The notes beneath the pieces are model-generated. The model searched no databases and was not told the DNA's origin. It saw nothing but the letters and a program-made list of their open reading frames with translations. A DNA stretch of 64,000 nucleotides. Source: Hyphomonadaceae bacterium BRH_c29. GTDB taxonomy: Bacteria; Pseudomonadota; Alphaproteobacteria; Caulobacterales; Hyphomonadaceae. How positions within the stretch are numbered: position 1 is the stretch's first letter; every line of letters begins with the position of its first letter. This document shows, piece after piece, positions 24,000-34,313 of the stretch. A program made the translations under genes and the position numbers. The stretch spans positions 42,291 through 106,290 of the forward strand of contig LADW01000001.1 of assembly GCA_000961695.1 (NCBI GenBank), written 5' to 3'.

Positions 24000-25607
24000 A
24001 TGCAATTCAGACCGGAACAATTCTTATTCCTTATCATCAGCCTTGCATTTGGCACACTTTCAGCTGAAGCGCAGGTCCCTGCCGAGAAGGTGTCTGGCGG
24101 CTTTTGCACGATCAACAGATGTGACGCACTGATCGTTTCCAATTCCCGGTACGAAAATCTGCAACAAACGCTGAGAGCATCGGATTCTGGGTCTCGCAAA
24201 GTTGAGACAAGCCTCAGGGCGCTTGGGTTTAATGTCATTTATGTCGAGAATGCCGAAAAAGCAGAACTCGTCAGTGAGCTGGAGAGGTTTCAGAAGGTTC
24301 CGGATTCACGTCTGTCGCTGATTTACTATGTGGGAATAGGCACTGCGTTCGGCGATATCAAATATATTGCGCCCGCGGACGCCATGGCCGAGGCTGCCAC
24401 AGACCCGGAGCGCGGCGACGAGCTGCTTCTCAGCGTTGGAGATCTTTTCCACAGTCACCCAAGTCAGAACTCGAACATCAACATCATGAATGCCGCATTT
24501 CAGGACCCCAAAAGCAAAGGCCTTCAGGTGGTGCGTGGGTCGGACGAGACGCTTGCCGTTGATGTCTTCGGTGATGCTGAAACAGTATTTCTTTATTCCG
24601 CCGATGTCGGTGACCCTTCTTTCGACACAGACGTGTTTGCGACAAAGCTAAGTGAAGCGCTTAAAAAGCCGGGCGACATTATCCGCGCGCTTGCACAGCT
24701 CCGCGAAGCCGTCGCGGTATCCAGCGGCTTGGCGCAATATCCGGAAATCAGATTGCGCAACGTGAAAGGAGAGCCGCTTTGTTTGGTCGATTGCGCGGTT
24801 GACGACTCCAATTCCGGCAACATCGCTGCAGACCGGCTTCGTGAACTTGAGGAACACCCTTGCGACGGAGATTTCTCGATGGCGAGTGATACCCGTAAGC
24901 GCTACGCCCTTTTGATCGGCAACAACGGATACATCACGTCAGCTTGGGGCAGGCTCAGCGAGCCGACGATCAGTGCAAAGACGCTCTCGAACGCCCTCAG
25001 TCAATCCGGTTTCCAGGTGAGAACTTGCACAAACCTGAAGCTGGACAAATTGAAGTCGGAGATTACCGATTTCCATGCACTTTTGCAGCAACAAACCGAC
25101 CCTGACACATCACAAGAAAATCAGCCTGTCGCTTTCTTCTATTTCTCCGGACACGGCGCTGCGGATCCAACCAGCCAGGTGAACTATCTGATCCCGACTG
25201 ACTCAGAGGCCGACACGGCGAACAGGCTCAGAGGAGAGGCAGTGTCCATTGACTGGCTCGCAGACGGTTTCACAGAGGCGAGCGGTCAAGTGATGCTTGT
25301 TGTCGATGCCTGTCGCAATGCCCTGAAACATGCCCCCAACAAGAGCGGGGCCAAAGGAATGGTCCGTTTCCAGAGTCGGCCAAACATCCTGTTTGCCTCG
25401 GCCACGCAGCCCGGTGAGGTCGCTTGGGAAGAAAGCGGATACGGGACTTTCCTCGCTGACCGTATTCTTGAAAAAAATGGTCGTTCTGAGAGCGAAGTGG
25501 GACTGGTCTTCCGCGACGTTGGAACAAAGGTCTATTACGAGACGAACGGAAAACAGCAACCGATTACCGAAGGGGCCCTTCGGGGGCGGTTCTTCTTTCA
25601 GGACTAA
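24000..25607 (+). CDS. Secreted caspase-family (C14) protein with a dead first and an apparently active second domain
   Basis: A 535-residue protein from ATG 24000, with GGAGGAG 9 bp upstream. Residues 1-25 are a signal peptide (FLFLIISLAFGTLSAEAQ). The second domain (about 290-530) has the caspase dyad: His in AFFYFSGHGAAD (about residue 382) and Cys in MLVVDACRN (about 436). The first domain (about 35-255) aligns with it: DALIVSNSRYEN matches YALLIGNNGYIT, LSLIYYVGIGTAFGD matches the His strand with Ile for His, and INIMNAAFQD matches the Cys strand with Ala for Cys. It is probably periplasmic and cleaves after Arg/Lys if metacaspase-like. It stands alone; substrate unknown. Confidence 0.82.
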   Translation: MQFRPEQFLFLIISLAFGTLSAEAQVPAEKVSGGFCTINRCDALIVSNSRYENLQQTLRASDSGSRKVETSLRALGFNVIYVENAEKAELVSELERFQKVPDSRLSLIYYVGIGTAFGDIKYIAPADAMAEAATDPERGDELLLSVGDLFHSHPSQNSNINIMNAAFQDPKSKGLQVVRGSDETLAVDVFGDAETVFLYSADVGDPSFDTDVFATKLSEALKKPGDIIRALAQLREAVAVSSGLAQYPEIRLRNVKGEPLCLVDCAVDDSNSGNIAADRLRELEEHPCDGDFSMASDTRKRYALLIGNNGYITSAWGRLSEPTISAKTLSNALSQSGFQVRTCTNLKLDKLKSEITDFHALLQQQTDPDTSQENQPVAFFYFSGHGAADPTSQVNYLIPTDSEADTANRLRGEAVSIDWLADGFTEASGQVMLVVDACRNALKHAPNKSGAKGMVRFQSRPNILFASATQPGEVAWEESGYGTFLADRILEKNGRSESEVGLVFRDVGTKVYYETNGKQQPITEGALRGRFFFQD

Positions 25608-25906
25608 CCGGACCAATGCCGCGGTTGATTGTCGATGCAGGAAACACAAGGACACGCTCTTGAGTTTCGTTGGACTGGATCGCGCTTCTGAACGCCAGTT
25701 CTGATTGGACCTTCAAGGCAGAACCCGACGACCGGGTCCGTAGGCCCCGGTGAGTCAGCCTTCATGGCGCCGGCATGGTCCACGTCTGAAACAGCTCCGT
25801 CCCGCATCCCCGGCCCTGTTTATAAGGTCCTTATGTGGTGTTTATGCGGTGTTCTATGTCTTGTTTTTCTCATTTCCCGGGGCCTCGCGCAGGCATGCGC
25901 GTTGCC
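25608..25906. other. Intergenic region upstream of the ahcY leader hairpin
   Basis: About 300 bp with no convincing gene. Around 25820-25880 it becomes T-rich (TTATGTGGTGTTTATGCGGTG), the likely promoter zone for the ahcY operon. A short GC-rich palindromic patch at about 25730-25750 (GACCGGGTCCG) could end the caspase-like transcript. Confidence 0.35.
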
Positions 25907-25938
25907 TTTGTGCGCGCTGCATGCTAACGGCGCACAAA
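25907..25938 (+). promoter_or_regulatory. Hairpin leader just upstream of the ahcY ribosome-binding site
   Basis: TTTGTGCGC (25907-25915) and GCGCACAAA (25930-25938) form a perfect 9-bp stem with a 14-nt loop (GCTGCATGCTAACG). AAAGGA, the ribosome-binding site of ahcY, follows about 6 nt later. Small S-adenosylmethionine and S-adenosylhomocysteine translational riboswitches have this layout, but the loop does not match the SAM-II or SAM/SAH consensus as I remember them. It may be a divergent riboswitch, a protein site or a plain attenuating hairpin. Confidence 0.45.
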
Positions 25939-25957
25939 CGTATAAAGGAACATTGAT

Positions 25958-27352
25958 ATGGCGAAGCAGTATCACGTCAAGGACATCACCCTCGCAGATT
26001 ACGGCCGCAAGGAAATCGCGATCGCCGAGACGGAAATGCCGGGCCTGATGGCCGCGCGCGAAGAGTTTGGCGCTGAACAGCCGCTGAAAGGCGCCAAGAT
26101 CGCCGGGTCGTTGCACATGACGATCCAGACGGCGGTTCTGATCCAGACACTGGAAGCCCTCGGAGCGGACGTGCAGTGGGTATCCTGTAATATCTATTCC
26201 ACACAGGACCATGCCGCCGCGGCCATCGCCGCCAATGGCACACCGGTCTGGGCCTATAAAGGCGAAACGCTGGAAGAGTACTGGGATTACACCGACCGCC
26301 TTTTCCACTGGCATGACGGCACGGCGCCGAACCTGATCCTCGACGATGGCGGCGACGCCTCGCTCTACCTGATCCTCGGCGAAAAGGCTGAGGCGGATCC
26401 TTCGATCATCTCCAAGCCGCATTCGGAAGAAGAGCGCTACCTCTTCGCCCAGATCCGCAAGCGCTTCGAGGCCTCGCCGGGCTGGTTCGCCAAGACCAAG
26501 GCGGGCATCAAGGGCGTCTCCGAAGAGACAACGACAGGTGTTAACCGCTTGTATCAAATGGAAAAACGCGGCGAACTGCCCTTCCCCGCAATCAACGTAA
26601 ACGACAGCGTGACCAAGTCGAAATTCGACAACAAGTATGGTTGCAAGGAATCCCTGGTCGACGCGATCCGCCGCGGCACAGACGTCATGATGGCCGGCAA
26701 GAAGGCTTTCGTGGCCGGCTATGGCGATGTCGGCAAAGGCTCGGCTGCGTCGCTCTCCGGCTCCGGCGCCCGCGTCGCCGTTTCCGAAGTCGACCCGATC
26801 TGCGCCCTGCAGGCCGCGATGGACGGCTACGAAGTCCTGACGATGGAAGAAGCCGCGCCGAAGTTCGACATCTTCGTCACCGCCACCGGTAACCGCGACA
26901 TCATCACGGTCGACCATATGCGCGCGATGAAAGACATGTCGATCGTCTGCAATATTGGCCACTTCGACAATGAAATCGAAGTCGAAGGCCTGCGGAATTT
27001 CGAATGGACCAACATCAAGCCGCAGGTTGACATGATCACCTTCCCGGATGGTAAGCGTATCCTGCTTCTGTCCGAAGGCCGCCTCGTGAACCTCGGCAAC
27101 GCGACGGGTCACCCGTCCTTTGTGATGTCGGCCTCGTTCACCAACCAGACGCTGGCACAGATCGAGCTCTGGACCCGGGGCCACGCCTACGAGAACAAGG
27201 TCTACACCTTGCCGAAGCATCTCGACGAGAAGGTCGCCATGCTGCACCTTGAAAAGCTTGGCGTTCAGCTGACCGAACTCTCCCGTGACCAGGCCGACTA
27301 TATCGGCGTGAACACGGTCGGACCGTTCAAACCTGAGCATTACCGTTACTAG
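25958..27352 (+). CDS. ahcY: Adenosylhomocysteinase (SAH hydrolase)
   Basis: A 464-residue cytosolic NAD-dependent enzyme that hydrolyses S-adenosylhomocysteine to adenosine and homocysteine, completing the activated methyl cycle. Signatures are [20 protein letters not shown] near residue 50, [16 protein letters not shown], the NAD-binding [12 protein letters not shown] (about residue 250), and the C-terminal KPEHYRY (here FKPEHYRY) that completes the neighbouring subunit's NAD site. It contains the roughly 40-residue insert usual in bacterial and plant enzymes ([20 protein letters not shown]). First gene of an operon with purU (12 bp downstream) and metK. A hairpin precedes its ribosome-binding site. 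Confidence 0.97.
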   Translation: MAKQYHVKDITLADYGRKEIAIAETEMPGLMAAREEFGAEQPLKGAKIAGSLHMTIQTAVLIQTLEALGADVQWVSCNIYSTQDHAAAAIAANGTPVWAYKGETLEEYWDYTDRLFHWHDGTAPNLILDDGGDASLYLILGEKAEADPSIISKPHSEEERYLFAQIRKRFEASPGWFAKTKAGIKGVSEETTTGVNRLYQMEKRGELPFPAINVNDSVTKSKFDNKYGCKESLVDAIRRGTDVMMAGKKAFVAGYGDVGKGSAASLSGSGARVAVSEVDPICALQAAMDGYEVLTMEEAAPKFDIFVTATGNRDIITVDHMRAMKDMSIVCNIGHFDNEIEVEGLRNFEWTNIKPQVDMITFPDGKRILLLSEGRLVNLGNATGHPSFVMSASFTNQTLAQIELWTRGHAYENKVYTLPKHLDEKVAMLHLEKLGVQLTELSRDQADYIGVNTVGPFKPEHYRY

Positions 27353-27364
27353 GGCGAGCAGAAA

Positions 27365-28222
27365 ATGAAGCAGGAGCACATCCTTACCCTGTCCTGCCCG
27401 GACCGGGTCGGCATTGTCGCAGCGCTGGCGCGGCTGATGGAGCGGCATGACTGCTTCATCGCCTCGTCCCGGACCTTCGGCGATATCGGATCCGGGCAGT
27501 TCTTCGCCCGGTTGGTCTTCCGTGCACCGGATGGCGGCCAGGTCCCCCTCAGCCTGTTGGGCGACCTTGAAGAAACAGGCGAAGAACTGGATGCCGACTG
27601 GAGCGTTGCGCCTGCCGATCAGCGCATGCGCACATTGCTCTTGGTCTCCCAGTCCGATCACTGCGCGAACACGTTGCTCTATGCGTCACGCCGCAAGGAG
27701 CTGCCGATCGAGGTCGTCGGCATTGTGTCGAACCATGACACGCTGAAAGACCAGTTCGCCCATTTCGGCCTGCCCTGGTATCAGATTCCGGTCACCGCAA
27801 CTACGAAACCAGAGGCCGAAGCGCGTCTGTTCGAATTGATAGAACAGACCGGCACAGACCTTGTCGTGCTTGCCCGCTACATGCAGGTGCTGAGCGACAA
27901 TGCCTGCCAGGAACTTGAAGGGCGGTGCATCAACATCCACCATTCCTTCCTGCCGAGTTTCAAGGGCGCGCGTCCCTATCATCAGGCCCATGCCCGCGGT
28001 GTGAAAGTCATCGGCGCAACGGCGCACTACGTGACGGCCAACCTCGACGAGGGTCCGATCATCACCCAGGTCACGGAATCCATCGACCATACCTACACAC
28101 CTGCCGACATGATCGAGACTGGCCGCCATCTGGAGGGCACAGCCCTCCTCAGAGCCGTCAAAGCCCATGCCGAACATCGCGTATTCTCTCATGCCGGTCG
28201 AACTGTCGTCTTCGCCCGATAA
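27365..28222 (+). CDS. purU: Formyltetrahydrofolate deformylase
   Basis: A 285-residue enzyme that hydrolyses 10-formyl-THF to formate and THF, balancing one-carbon pools. The N-terminal ACT domain is residues 1-85 ([20 protein letters not shown]), the regulatory site for methionine and glycine in E. coli PurU. The C-terminal formyltransferase-like catalytic domain (about 90-285) has [28 protein letters not shown] with the catalytic Asn and His, and the distal Asp in [10 protein letters not shown]. It sits between ahcY and metK, a common alphaproteobacterial arrangement that links folate one-carbon units with the methyl cycle. The end is 19 bp before metK. Confidence 0.95.
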   Translation: MKQEHILTLSCPDRVGIVAALARLMERHDCFIASSRTFGDIGSGQFFARLVFRAPDGGQVPLSLLGDLEETGEELDADWSVAPADQRMRTLLLVSQSDHCANTLLYASRRKELPIEVVGIVSNHDTLKDQFAHFGLPWYQIPVTATTKPEAEARLFELIEQTGTDLVVLARYMQVLSDNACQELEGRCINIHHSFLPSFKGARPYHQAHARGVKVIGATAHYVTANLDEGPIITQVTESIDHTYTPADMIETGRHLEGTALLRAVKAHAEHRVFSHAGRTVVFAR

Positions 28223-28241
28223 GCTCCAAAAGGAAGCAGTC

Positions 28242-29422
<1,181 letters not shown>

Positions 29423-29423
<1 letters not shown>

Positions 29424-29439
29424 GCCTGAAATTAAGGCC
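29423..29439. terminator. Short palindrome between convergent metK and the lipoprotein gene
   Basis: GGCCT (29423-29427) and AGGCC (29435-29439) pair around GAAATTA, starting on the last base of the metK stop codon. The stem is only 5 bp and the T-run is weak, so it is at best a candidate shared terminator. Confidence 0.3.
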
Positions 29440-29823
29440 CTACTGGACGATCAGTATCTCGTCGATGGATGCAATCTGATTGCCCTGACACGTGACCCGG
29501 ATCGTCTCCGGCAACGGGGCAGGTTGTTGTTGCCTGTACGTCACTGTTCCCGGAACGGAGTTCCCACCTGCAACCAGGTCCAGCGCCAGTTCTCCCTCGG
29601 CGTCGGCCTTTGCTGGCGTCAGCATCCACGGCGCGTCACCTTCGACCTGTAGCGAAACAATCAGTTTCGTCGGCGCATCGCCGATAGAGGGCATGCGGTT
29701 CACCCATGCCTTCGCACTCGTGACTTCAGGACAGGACGCAAAGGGCACTGCCAGGCACTGGCACCCTGCCAGCAGCACGAGACCTACCCCGCAACCTACC
29801 AGTCTGTCGAAAGCCTGAACCAT
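29440..29823 (-). CDS. Putative small lipoprotein
   Basis: A 127-residue protein with an N-terminal signal ending in a lipobox (LVLLAGC, Cys about residue 21), so it should be acylated and membrane-anchored facing the periplasm. The mature part is beta-rich with a Cys pair (Cys-Pro near 31 and TCQGNQ near 112). No family is recognised. Its start overlaps the end of the autotransporter gene by 28 bp, so it is probably co-transcribed with it and could serve the protease as a chaperone or inhibitor; that is an inference from position only. Confidence 0.6.
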   Translation of the reverse strand: MVQAFDRLVGCGVGLVLLAGCQCLAVPFASCPEVTSAKAWVNRMPSIGDAPTKLIVSLQVEGDAPWMLTPAKADAEGELALDLVAGGNSVPGTVTYRQQQPAPLPETIRVTCQGNQIASIDEILIVQ

Positions 29824-32276
29824 AACGCCCCCTCCTCTGATGCTCCGGCAATATGGTTGGGAGAGGTGGAGACAACAGCAGACATTTCGCCGTCCCAGTC
29901 TTCCCCGAACCGGAAGCCGTAGCGCGTTTCAAAGTCCACCTGTCGCCCACTCGGCATAAGGCCTGCATCGATGACCTGATGGACAAGCGCTCCATTCGCA
30001 TCCATCGCGACCGGCGCGTAGATCACGATTGTGCCCTGCTCTGCCCGCCATGGCTGGGCCATAATCAGGCTCAGCCTGCCCGGTCCAGCCGCACGGCTGG
30101 CCCCCACAGACCAGCGGCTGGTCCAGACGTCGCTGACATTGACACCCGGCAGTTCAACACTCGCCAGCTCCATGCCGGACGACACGGTCCAGCGCTGACC
30201 AGCCAGCCAGGCGCTTTCCAGCGACCAAGCCGTCATCTGGGTCTTATCTTCAGCGCCGAAGCGCTGCTGCAACGTACCGCCAAGCGCGGAGGTTTCATCG
30301 CTGACAAAGGACGCGCCGAACCGGTAGGACCAGCGCGGCTTGTCTTTGCCGAACTTGAACCCTGACTGGCTACGCCCAGCCTGCTCCGCAGAGAAGACGT
30401 CCATGACCAGATCCTTGCCCCAGCGATGGCTGAGCTTTGCCCAGGATCCTCCGGTCGAAAAGGCATTGCCCACGCCGGGTTCATTGAGAAGCGAGATATC
30501 CGGGGCAAGCTTGGTGAGCGAACCGCCGCGGCCAACTTCCACTTCATTCGCTCCGAAGCTGTAGCGCATCTGGAAGGTCGATTGCGGGTCTTCCTGATAG
30601 GGCGCCGTCGGATCGTCATAGAGCCGGGCCTGAGTCCAGCTGAAAGCCAGATTACCAGCTTGCACGGCATGGGTCTCACCCGCAGCCCAGTCTGCGCGGG
30701 TCTCGAAATTGACGACACGGTTGCTCATCACACTTGCCGGGATACGCCGGGAAACGGCATCAGCATCCAGTACAAAGCCGCGCTGATACTTGTCCTGAAA
30801 AACAAGTCCGTTCAGCGCGCCAGAGTTGGACGCCCAGTCACCGAAGGCGCCGCCGCTTGGCGCGAGGGCAGCCGCAAGCGACACTTTCTCGACGCCGAAA
30901 TCGAGCGTCTGCTGGCCTTGCGGGCTGAAGGCTTCGACAAGGTTCATGATTCCGACACCGGAAACATCATCTACGCCCACCCCTGCCGTCGTCCCGGTGA
31001 TCGCGTCGATGTCGGTGCTGACATAGTCGTCAGCCGTATCCAGCAGGATCTGCAGCGCAAGCTCTGGATTAGACTTGAGGTTCGGGAAGGTCTGTAACAA
31101 GAGCGCCAGCGCGCCTGCCACATAGGGAGCGGAAAATGACGTGCCCGAAACGCGATAGTAGTCGCCCTCTGTATCGGCATCATTGCAGTCGCTTGTCTGG
31201 CCCGGCGCGCAGGTCGGATTATCCGGGAAGACGATATTGTCATCCGGACCGGTTGTGACGATGCCCTCACCCGGCGCGAGGATGTAGTAACTCTTGGCGG
31301 CGTTGCCGGCCCGATTGGAGAAGTCAGAGATCAGACGGCTGCTGTCGATCGAACCAACGGCAACAACGCGCCCAAGGGAATTGGCTTCACCAGCAATATA
31401 GGCTGGTTCGCCCGGACTTGCACCGACAGCGTCGGTCGGATTTCCATTTGCGTCAGTACCTGCCGGTTCGGCTTCATTGCCGGCCGAGATGACGACAAGG
31501 ACACCCGCAGCGGCAGCACTTCGCACTGCATTTTCAAGATCCTGGTTGGCATCGATTTCACCGCCGAGTGACATGTTTATGACACTCACGCCTTGATCGA
31601 CCGCATACTGAATAGCCCGCACCAGGGCGGAGTCGCTGAAATTGCAGCCTTCGTCTTCTCCCGTCCGAGCACAGCTACCCGGGCTATCCGCGCGGATGGA
31701 GACAATAGAGGATTCAAAGGCAATGCCCTGAATTCCGTTCGAAATATTGTTGTCGACAGATGTTGTATAATCATCCTGCCGTCGGGCCGCGACCACGCCG
31801 CTGACCATCGTGCCATGACCGCCAGAATCCATGTCATCCGACTGGCGCATCATGGTGGCAGGGTCGCCATTCGCGTCGTAGCCGCTACAGATCGTGTCGG
31901 CGCAGACATCGAAGGTCTGCACGATGGCGCCCTCAAGGTCTGGATGGTCGGTAATCGTACCGGTATCAATGACGGCGACCTTGATGCCTGCACCCGTCGC
32001 ACCAATCGCGTAGGCCGAGGAGGCTCCAACGATGGGCAGGCCGATCGTCGCATTGTATTCGCGCGTCTCGAAGGCGGACGGTTCCGCGATCGAAGGCGGG
32101 AACGCCGGGGGAGGAGGTGGTGGTGGAGGGGGTGGCGGCGGCAAAGGTGTGACCGTGCTGCCCCCGCCTCCGCCCCCTCCGCTAGCGCAGGCCCCAAGTG
32201 CCGCCAATGCAGGCCCAGCCAAAGCCAGAGCCAGCACAATTTTCAAACGGCGAGATCTATCCTGCCTGAGCTGCAT
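29796..32276 (-). CDS. Subtilisin-like (S8) serine protease autotransporter, lipoprotein-type
   Basis: An 826-residue protein from ATG 32276 (MQLRQDRSRRLK) after AAAGGATGG. The signal peptide ends in LGAC at about residue 30, a lipobox-like site, followed by a Gly run and about 12 consecutive Pro. The S8 catalytic domain is about 75-430: Asp in VAVIDTGT (about 104), His in SGGHGTMVSG, oxyanion Asn in ISAGNEAEP, and Ser in VSGTSFSAPYVAG. From about 530 to the end is an amphipathic beta-barrel translocator closing with LWFRLSTDW. It is probably secreted to the cell surface by the autotransporter route. The proline linker may reach from the outer membrane. The end overlaps a small lipoprotein gene. 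Confidence 0.9.
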   Translation of the reverse strand: MQLRQDRSRRLKIVLALALAGPALAALGACASGGGGGGGSTVTPLPPPPPPPPPPPPAFPPSIAEPSAFETREYNATIGLPIVGASSAYAIGATGAGIKVAVIDTGTITDHPDLEGAIVQTFDVCADTICSGYDANGDPATMMRQSDDMDSGGHGTMVSGVVAARRQDDYTTSVDNNISNGIQGIAFESSIVSIRADSPGSCARTGEDEGCNFSDSALVRAIQYAVDQGVSVINMSLGGEIDANQDLENAVRSAAAAGVLVVISAGNEAEPAGTDANGNPTDAVGASPGEPAYIAGEANSLGRVVAVGSIDSSRLISDFSNRAGNAAKSYYILAPGEGIVTTGPDDNIVFPDNPTCAPGQTSDCNDADTEGDYYRVSGTSFSAPYVAGALALLLQTFPNLKSNPELALQILLDTADDYVSTDIDAITGTTAGVGVDDVSGVGIMNLVEAFSPQGQQTLDFGVEKVSLAAALAPSGGAFGDWASNSGALNGLVFQDKYQRGFVLDADAVSRRIPASVMSNRVVNFETRADWAAGETHAVQAGNLAFSWTQARLYDDPTAPYQEDPQSTFQMRYSFGANEVEVGRGGSLTKLAPDISLLNEPGVGNAFSTGGSWAKLSHRWGKDLVMDVFSAEQAGRSQSGFKFGKDKPRWSYRFGASFVSDETSALGGTLQQRFGAEDKTQMTAWSLESAWLAGQRWTVSSGMELASVELPGVNVSDVWTSRWSVGASRAAGPGRLSLIMAQPWRAEQGTIVIYAPVAMDANGALVHQVIDAGLMPSGRQVDFETRYGFRFGEDWDGEMSAVVSTSPNHIAGASEEGALWFRLSTDW

Positions 32277-32385
32277 AGGATTCCATCCTTTGGTTCCATA
32301 GCCGGCCGCGATCATTCCTTTCGCGCCCTAGCCCGAGATTGCACAACTAATCCTGAACGGAACACCAATGTTCGCCAAGCGCAAT

Positions 32386-33297
32386 TTACGAGAACTCCAC
32401 TCGCTCTTGCGAAAAGTAGAAGAGCGACCGGGTTTCGTCGTCGATTGAATCGCCGGGAAAGTGCAGCAGCTTTTGCATCGCATGCTTCCGGTCTTTCAGG
32501 GCGTGGTCGAAATCCTGTTCGATCAGCTGGTCGACACCAGTCCGCATCATAGCGTCGTGAACCTCCATATAAAGCGTTAGCGAGCCGCCAAGGAACATGG
32601 ATTCGTAGGCAATCTTGCTGGCGATCTTTTCATGGATGTCCGAATACTGAAACTGGCCTTCCATCACAGATTTGCGTTTACAGATGAAGTCGATCTCGTG
32701 CCGGAAACTGGGATGCCGTAGGTACATGCTCTTCATTATCGTCATCTCGGAATCGATACTGGCCTTGATCTTGTCTGGCAGAGAATCGTTCAGGATAATG
32801 ACGATATCAATATCTGAACCTTTCACCATTTCACCAGATGCGGCATGTTCGCGCGGCTCGTTATGGGCAAGGAAATAAGCTAGATCACCGGCGATGAAGG
32901 CGCACAGCTGACTGCGCACTTCCCGGCCTAGGCTAATGAACAGCTGCTTCATCACTAGCTGGGCCAAATAAATTTTCTCGCGGCTGATCTCGCGGTGCAT
33001 GTTTGCCAACATGCCTTGGCGCTCAATCATCTGGTCACGCTGCCCCGGCAGGGCAAACAAAGTGAAGGAGAGGAAGTCGCGAAGGATGGACGGGCTCAGC
33101 CGCACCTGATCTTCCCGCTTGATGTCGAACCGGAGGTAGTAGCTCGCAAAGTGAGAAATGTGGAATGAGCGGCTGCGGTAACAGGCTTGCCACAGGGCCA
33201 GCACAGGCACGTGTGGAAGTGCCTCGGCAAGTTCCTTGCCAATCTGCGGCCCCTTCTCCGCGATGATCTTGATGACCTGAAACTCGATCTCTTCCAT
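32386..33297 (-). CDS. Nucleotidyltransferase-fold protein with possible winged-helix N-terminus
   Basis: A 303-residue protein. VKGSDIDIVIIL (about residue 163) followed by EIDFICKRK (about 205) gives the G-S-D-x-D plus third acidic residue expected of a polymerase-beta-type nucleotidyltransferase active site. The first 60 residues (VIKIIAEKGPQIGKELAEAL) look like a winged-helix segment. The central part is helical and includes many Met and Arg residues. Possible roles are nucleotidylation of protein, RNA or a small molecule. It follows the rml genes on the same strand, 146 bp beyond rmlA, but base composition and content differ, and co-function is not evident. No family name can be given. 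Confidence 0.6.
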   Translation of the reverse strand: MEEIEFQVIKIIAEKGPQIGKELAEALPHVPVLALWQACYRSRSFHISHFASYYLRFDIKREDQVRLSPSILRDFLSFTLFALPGQRDQMIERQGMLANMHREISREKIYLAQLVMKQLFISLGREVRSQLCAFIAGDLAYFLAHNEPREHAASGEMVKGSDIDIVIILNDSLPDKIKASIDSEMTIMKSMYLRHPSFRHEIDFICKRKSVMEGQFQYSDIHEKIASKIAYESMFLGGSLTLYMEVHDAMMRTGVDQLIEQDFDHALKDRKHAMQKLLHFPGDSIDDETRSLFYFSQERVEFS

Positions 33298-33443
33298 GCC
33301 TGCTTCCGACTATAATCAATTCGTCCTTTAACCCACCCACCTAGCAACCGACTCCATGGATACGTTCCCCTTATGAGCAGGATTGTGCCGGTTGCCCGTT
33401 AGGTCAAGTTTGGGGGCGATAGTTTTGCCTGGCCCAACGCTGC

Positions 33444-34313
33444 CTATCTCTGCCCAGCCAGAATGTGCAGCAGGTAGTCGCGATACTCGTTGCGAAATTC
33501 GTCAGCCAACGCCTTCAGTTGAGCGTCGTTAATCAGATTCCGGCGCCAGGCAACCTCTTCCAGGCAAGCGATCTTGAACCCCATCCGTTTCTCCACGGTC
33601 TGTACGAATTGCGATGCTTCCAACATGCTGTCGAAAGTGCCCGCGTCCAGCCAGGTGGTGCCACGCGGCAGGCGCAACACAGAAAGGTCGCCCCGTTTCA
33701 GGTAGGCCTCGTTAATTGATGTAATCTCCAACTCGCCGCGTGCGGACGGCTTGACCTGTTTGGCGAGCTCGACCACGTCGGAGTCATAGAAATAGAGCCC
33801 CGTTACGGCCCAATTACTGCGAGGCTTTTGCGGCTTCTCCTCGATTGAGATGGGCTTGCCGTCAGCGGCCAGCTCGACAATGCCGAATCGCTCTGGGTCG
33901 TTCACGGAATATGCCAAAACGCTTCCGCCGGAATGGCTTTCCACCAAGTCCCGCAACATGCCGGAGAGGCCGGCTCCGTAGAACATATTGTCGCCCAGCA
34001 CCAAGGCGCATGGCTCGCCGTTGATGAAGCTTTCCCCAATCAGGAAAGCCTCGGCTAACCCGCGTGGTTTGTCCTGCTCTGCATAGGTGAACCGCACGCC
34101 CCATTGCGACCCGTCGCGCAGCAAGGCCGTGTAAGCGTCCACATGTTCCGGGCAGCAGATGATCAGGATATCCGAAATCCCGGCCAGTATCAGCGTGGAA
34201 ATCGGATAGTAGATCAGCGGCTTATCATAGATCGTCAGCAGGTGCTTTGAAACGCTGCGTGTAACCGGGTGCAGCCGGCTGCCCCTGCCGCCCGCCAGAA
34301 CAATACCCCTCAT
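33444..34313 (-). CDS. rmlA: Glucose-1-phosphate thymidylyltransferase
   Basis: A 289-residue enzyme that makes dTDP-glucose from dTTP and glucose-1-phosphate, the first step to dTDP-L-rhamnose. The start is ATG 34313 (MRGIVLAGGRGSRLHPVTRS); the G-x-G-T/S-R-L-x-P-x-T signature is at the N-terminus. Further signatures are KHLLTIYDKPLIYYP, LVLGDNMFYGAGL, SIEEKPQKPRSNWAVTGLYF and TTWLDAGTFDSMLEAS. Its ATG overlaps the rmlD stop by 3 bases (ATGAG context), so it is translationally coupled. Last gene of rmlC-B-D-A. Allosteric feedback by dTDP-rhamnose is known for the family. Confidence 0.96.
   Translation of the reverse strand: MRGIVLAGGRGSRLHPVTRSVSKHLLTIYDKPLIYYPISTLILAGISDILIICCPEHVDAYTALLRDGSQWGVRFTYAEQDKPRGLAEAFLIGESFINGEPCALVLGDNMFYGAGLSGMLRDLVESHSGGSVLAYSVNDPERFGIVELAADGKPISIEEKPQKPRSNWAVTGLYFYDSDVVELAKQVKPSARGELEITSINEAYLKRGDLSVLRLPRGTTWLDAGTFDSMLEASQFVQTVEKRMGFKIACLEEVAWRRNLINDAQLKALADEFRNEYRDYLLHILAGQR

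Noticed and set aside
25907..25957. A named SAM-II or SAM/SAH riboswitch
   Set aside because: The hairpin layout fits, but the conserved loop and tail bases are not present, so I record only an unassigned leader hairpin.
25820..27661. Minus-strand frame of 613 codons opposite ahcY
   Set aside because: It is the shadow of the very conserved ahcY gene; its composition (many His, Asp, Gly, Gln) is typical of antisense reading in GC-rich DNA.
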